From contig JABISU010000240.1 in assembly GCA_018700255.1 (NCBI GenBank), positions 1 to 8,441 on the forward strand: a stretch of 8,441 bases of DNA, in the 5' to 3' direction. Position numbers and translations under genes: made by a program. Each line of letters opens with the position of its first letter. Positions within the stretch are counted from its first letter, which is position 1. This DNA is from Flavobacteriales bacterium. GTDB taxonomy: Bacteria > Bacteroidota > Bacteroidia > Flavobacteriales > UA16. Shown here piece by piece: positions 6,312 through 8,441 of the stretch. Below the pieces are notes generated by a model that worked only from the letters and a program-made list of their open reading frames with translations, had not been told where the DNA came from and made no database searches.

Positions 6312-6760
6312 TTATGTTCGGTCTCAACCCCTTCTATCGATTTGAAAAGGGGGCCAGATTTCGTCAGGATGGTCGAAATATCTGGGCGGAAATAATTTGG
6401 GCCTTTCAACACCTTGCCGTCTTCACGAAAAATTGGGAGACTGTCCGATCCAAGTTTGGACATGTTACTAGCCTGAATTTCATTGAAAACATCCTCAATC
6501 ACACCTTGCATCCCATGACTTAAAATAGTGCCACAAAGAATGTACAACTGATCGCCTAGAGCATCTGCTACTTCAACCATATCTCCTGATTTAGCAGCCT
6601 CCAGGTACTCATTATTCTCCTCTTCCATAAGTCTATGGCGTAGGGCCACTTGATCAGATGTTAAGGCCGTTGTAGGTGTATTCGACCAAGGAATATTAAA
6701 GGCATCACTGAAGGTGCGAACAGCTTTAAGAACAGCTTGAAAAGACATTGTGTTTTGCAT
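6308..6760 (-). CDS. MazG/HisE-like nucleoside triphosphate pyrophosphohydrolase family protein
   Basis: This is a protein of about 150 residues of the all-alpha NTP pyrophosphohydrolase superfamily (PRA-PH/MazG-like). The metal-binding signature is clear: EEENNEY (E47, E48, E51) followed by EVADALGDQLYIL (E63, D66, D70), with CGTILSHGM after it. The conserved tail IFREDGKVLKGPNYFRPDI (about 108-128) is typical of the stand-alone family in this phylum. Such enzymes hydrolyse NTPs or related nucleotides to monophosphate and pyrophosphate and are thought to clean the nucleotide pool; the actual substrate is not known here, and a HisE role is unlikely without his genes nearby. The start is uncertain. 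ATG 6760 (used here), ATG 6748 (A-rich context, M-S-F-Q) and GTG 6766 are all in frame and none has a Shine-Dalgarno sequence. It is the first gene of the minus-strand block and overlaps the DUF4442 gene by four bases. Confidence 0.87.
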   Translation of the reverse strand: MQNTMSFQAVLKAVRTFSDAFNIPWSNTPTTALTSDQVALRHRLMEEENNEYLEAAKSGDMVEVADALGDQLYILCGTILSHGMQGVIEDVFNEIQASNMSKLGSDSLPIFREDGKVLKGPNYFRPDISTILTKSGPLFKSIEGVETEHK

Positions 6761-6808
6761 ATCCACTAAATTGAATATTTAATCTCTTCATTCCAAACCC
6801 TGCGATCA

Positions 6809-6834
6809 ATTGTTACTCACTTTCATTCAACAAT
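6809..6834. repeat. Short spaced inverted repeat in the divergent intergenic region
   Basis: ATTGTT (6809-6814) and AACAAT (6829-6834) are perfect 6-bp inverted arms separated by 14 bp, upstream of the pyrophosphohydrolase start. In an AT-rich gap this can occur by chance. It is listed so that the contents of 6761-6973 are recorded; no function is claimed. Confidence 0.2.
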
Positions 6835-6902
6835 CTCATCATTCTAATTTTGTAGCAACGTACCAACACACAATTTACTTTAAACGATAGTGTTCACTTA
6901 AC

Positions 6903-6916
6903 AAGTTTTAAAACTT
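6903..6916. promoter_or_regulatory. 14-bp palindrome, possible operator for the divergent promoters
   Basis: AAGTTTTAAAACTT is a perfect palindrome, followed by TTTG at 6915-6918. It lies about 30 bp upstream of the plus-strand -7-like element for the moxR gene and just downstream of the minus-strand one. A dimeric regulator bound here could affect both directions. It is AT-rich, so chance is not excluded. Confidence 0.3.
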
Positions 6917-6936
6917 TGAATAGAAAAATACACGAA

Positions 6937-6952
6937 CAAATTTATATTTTTG
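6937..6952. promoter_or_regulatory. Two abutting -7-like elements in opposite directions
   Basis: TATTTTTG (6945-6952, plus strand) is an exact TAnnTTTG match 21 bp before the moxR-family ATG, giving a leader of about 14 bases. On the minus strand the neighbouring bases 6937-6944 read TAAATTTG, also an exact match, firing toward the pyrophosphohydrolase-thrS block with a leader of about 170 bases. The two elements touch at 6944/6945 and could not both be occupied at once. Neither has a well-spaced -33 TTG, so these are candidates only. Confidence 0.4.
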
Positions 6953-6973
6953 ATTTTCCGAAAATAAATTAAT

Positions 6974-8038
6974 ATGAACGAAGAGATACAAGAATTGACG
7001 GATGTGGCAATTGAAGGAGTTGAGAATGTGGGTGCAACATCTGGTGACTCGCTTGATATACAAGCGTTAAACCTAAAAATAGAGAAGGCCAGCAGGGTAA
7101 CGGATATCATTCGTCTCGAGATGAGTAAAACCATTATTGGCCAAACCGAGATGGTCGATAAACTCCTTATAGGTTTGCTAGCTAATGGGCATGTTCTCCT
7201 TGAGGGAGTACCAGGACTTGCGAAGACTCTTGCAATAAACAGCTTGAGTAAAACCATAGATGCTCAGTTTTCAAGAATACAGTTTACTCCTGACCTGCTA
7301 CCTGCTGATGTCGTTGGAACGATGATTTACAATCCTCGTGAGGAAAGTTTTAAGGTAAAGAAGGGTCCTGTATTTGCTAATTTCGTATTGGCAGATGAGA
7401 TAAATAGAGCTCCTGCGAAAGTGCAAAGTGCTCTACTTGAAGCGATGCAGGAAAGGCAAGTTACTATAGGAAATGAGACTTTCGAAGTCCCTAATCCTTT
7501 CTTAGTTCTTGCAACACAGAATCCCGTAGAACAGGAAGGCACATACCCGCTTCCTGAAGCACAAGTTGATAGATTCCTTCTTAAAGTGGTTATAGGATAC
7601 CCTACAAAGGATGAAGAACAAAGGATATTAAGAGCTAATATGACTGTAGAAGGTCTGCCGAATCCATCATCAGTAGTAACAACGAAACAAATCCTCGAAG
7701 CAAGAGATCTAGTTAGAGCCATATACTTAGACGAAAAAGTCGAGAAATATATTATCGACCTTGTTTTCGCAACACGATCACCTGAAAATGTGGGTCTTGG
7801 TCATTTAACCGAATTGATATCCTTCGGGGCCTCTCCTAGGGCGAGTATTGGACTTGGGTTAGCTTCAAAAGCACACGCATTTATGGATCATCGTGGTTAT
7901 GTAACTCCTGAAGACGTTAGAGCCGTAGCTATGGATGTTATGCGACATAGAGTAGGACTTACTTTCGAAGCAGAGGCCGAAAATATTACTCAAGAACAAA
8001 TTGTAACTGAGATAATGGATAGCGTGATAGTACCTTAA
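6974..8038 (+). CDS. MoxR family AAA+ ATPase
   Basis: This is a complete 354-residue cytoplasmic AAA+ ATPase of the MoxR family (AAA_3 type). Motifs in order are Walker A GVPGLAKT (78-85), the family stretch FTPDLLPADVVGT (104-116), Walker B LADEINRAP (139-147, catalytic D141/E142), sensor 1 in ATQNP (N183), EAQVDRF (195-201), and sensor 2 in GASPRAS (R289), followed by the C-terminal lid. MoxR proteins act as chaperone-like partners of von Willebrand A-domain proteins. In Bacteroidota they head Bat (Bacteroides aerotolerance) operons. The first 30 or so residues are acidic and less conserved-looking; the helix starting near L28 resembles the usual family beginning. ATG 6974 is kept because the -7-like element lies just before it. 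The DUF58 gene follows with a TAATG overlap, so the two are translationally coupled. The specific client is unknown. Confidence 0.96.
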   Translation: MNEEIQELTDVAIEGVENVGATSGDSLDIQALNLKIEKASRVTDIIRLEMSKTIIGQTEMVDKLLIGLLANGHVLLEGVPGLAKTLAINSLSKTIDAQFSRIQFTPDLLPADVVGTMIYNPREESFKVKKGPVFANFVLADEINRAPAKVQSALLEAMQERQVTIGNETFEVPNPFLVLATQNPVEQEGTYPLPEAQVDRFLLKVVIGYPTKDEEQRILRANMTVEGLPNPSSVVTTKQILEARDLVRAIYLDEKVEKYIIDLVFATRSPENVGLGHLTELISFGASPRASIGLGLASKAHAFMDHRGYVTPEDVRAVAMDVMRHRVGLTFEAEAENITQEQIVTEIMDSVIVP

Positions 8039-8441
8039 TGGATACAGTAGAACTTCTTAAACAAGTAAGACGCGTGGAGATAAAAACCCGTGGGTTGAGC
8101 GACAAGATTTTCTCTGGCGAGTACGCAAGTGCTTTTAAAGGTCGAGGAATGGCATTCAGTGAGAATCGCGAATACCAGCACGGAGATGAGGTGAGGTCAA
8201 TTGATTGGAATGTCACCGCTCGAATGGGTACTCCCTATGTTAAAGTTTTTGAAGAAGAGCGTGAGTTGACTGTCTTTATTTTAGCAGATATAAGTGGTTC
8301 TATTGACGGTGGTACGAGGGGTGTAAGCAAGAGAGATCGTATTACGGAACTGGCGGCGGTACTTGCCTTTAGTGCAATGGGTAATAATGATAAAGTAGGG
8401 GCCATACTTTTCTCCGACCGCATCGAAAAATTTATCCCACC
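8038..8441 (+). CDS. DUF58 domain protein, N-terminal part (cut by window end)
   Basis: The frame begins at ATG 8038-8040, sharing one base with the MoxR stop (TAATG), and stays open for 134 codons to the window end. The segment AFKGRGMAFSENREYQHGDEVRSIDW, continuing into NVTARMGTPYVKVFEEERE (32-75), is the DUF58 signature. It is followed by the start of a von Willebrand A-like fold, ILADISGSID (81-90), whose D84-x-S86-x-S88 is the expected metal-ion-dependent adhesion (MIDAS) motif. No membrane segment is seen in the visible part. DUF58 proteins are standard partners of MoxR ATPases. The next genes outside the window are likely to be BatA/BatB-type membrane proteins (inference). Function beyond this partnership is poorly defined; roles in envelope or stress tolerance are suggested for the family. 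The C-terminus is missing, so completeness cannot be judged. Confidence 0.93.
   Translation, partial: MDTVELLKQVRRVEIKTRGLSDKIFSGEYASAFKGRGMAFSENREYQHGDEVRSIDWNVTARMGTPYVKVFEEERELTVFILADISGSIDGGTRGVSKRDRITELAAVLAFSAMGNNDKVGAILFSDRIEKFIP

Noticed and set aside
6314..6523. Plus-strand open frame opposite the pyrophosphohydrolase gene
   Set aside because: It mirrors the conserved C-terminal half of that enzyme and has no independent support.
6898..7257. Open frame antisense to the 5' part of the moxR-family gene (119 codons)
   Set aside because: It covers the promoter region and mirrors a strongly conserved gene; the translation is low-complexity Ser/Ile/Phe-rich with no recognisable domain.
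7327..7722. Antisense open frame of 131 codons inside the moxR-family gene
   Set aside because: It is a shadow of conserved AAA+ coding sequence; no family resemblance.
1..8441. CRISPR, tRNA/rRNA genes, riboswitch/T-box before thrS, insertion sequences, phage or defence genes
   Set aside because: I looked on both strands and saw no repeat-spacer pattern, no cloverleaf-like segment, no transposase or integrase motif, and gaps before thrS and infC (26 and 33 bp) too short for a T-box.

Overview
This window reads as ordinary chromosomal housekeeping DNA from a member of the Bacteroidota, probably a flavobacterium-like lineage. That placement is an inference. It rests on the protein sequences (RecA, L35, L20, IF-3 and the MoxR/DUF58 pair all have the flavobacterial look), on the absence of Shine-Dalgarno sequences, on A-rich stretches before several starts, and on matches to the Bacteroidota -7 promoter element TAnnTTTG. 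I find no tRNA, rRNA, CRISPR array, insertion sequence, prophage or recognisable defence locus.

Layout. (1) Positions 1-204 hold the 3' end of a plus-strand thiol peroxidase gene (bcp). (2) A 144-bp gap follows, with a small dyad that could be an operator. Then come recA (349-1404) and, 23 bp later, a TPR-repeat lipoprotein gene (1428-2480), probably co-transcribed. (3) An intrinsic terminator at 2519-2558 separates this convergent pair from the next block. (4) The minus-strand block runs from 6760 down to 2574. In transcription order it holds a MazG/HisE-like NTP pyrophosphohydrolase, a DUF4442 hotdog protein (overlapping it by ATGA), thrS, infC, rpmI and rplT. The last four form the classic threonyl-tRNA synthetase / IF-3 / L35 / L20 cluster. 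(5) A 213-bp divergent promoter region (6761-6973) contains two -7-like elements back to back and a 14-bp palindrome. (6) The plus-strand pair is a MoxR AAA+ ATPase (6974-8038) and a DUF58 protein (from 8038, cut by the window end). It is the usual start of a Bat (Bacteroides aerotolerance)-type operon.

Two points matter for gene models. infC has no ATG/GTG/TTG start at a sensible place and almost certainly begins at ATA or ATT near 3792/3786. thrS most likely starts at ATG 5763, not at an upstream TTG. The genes cut by the window ends (bcp and DUF58) are real.

I looked for an undescribed system and did not find one. The best leads are small: a perfect 20-bp palindrome inside the TPR gene, short tandem duplications spanning the stop codons of both bcp and recA, the abutting divergent promoter elements, a basic instead of acidic RecA tail, and candidate internal promoters before thrS and rplT.
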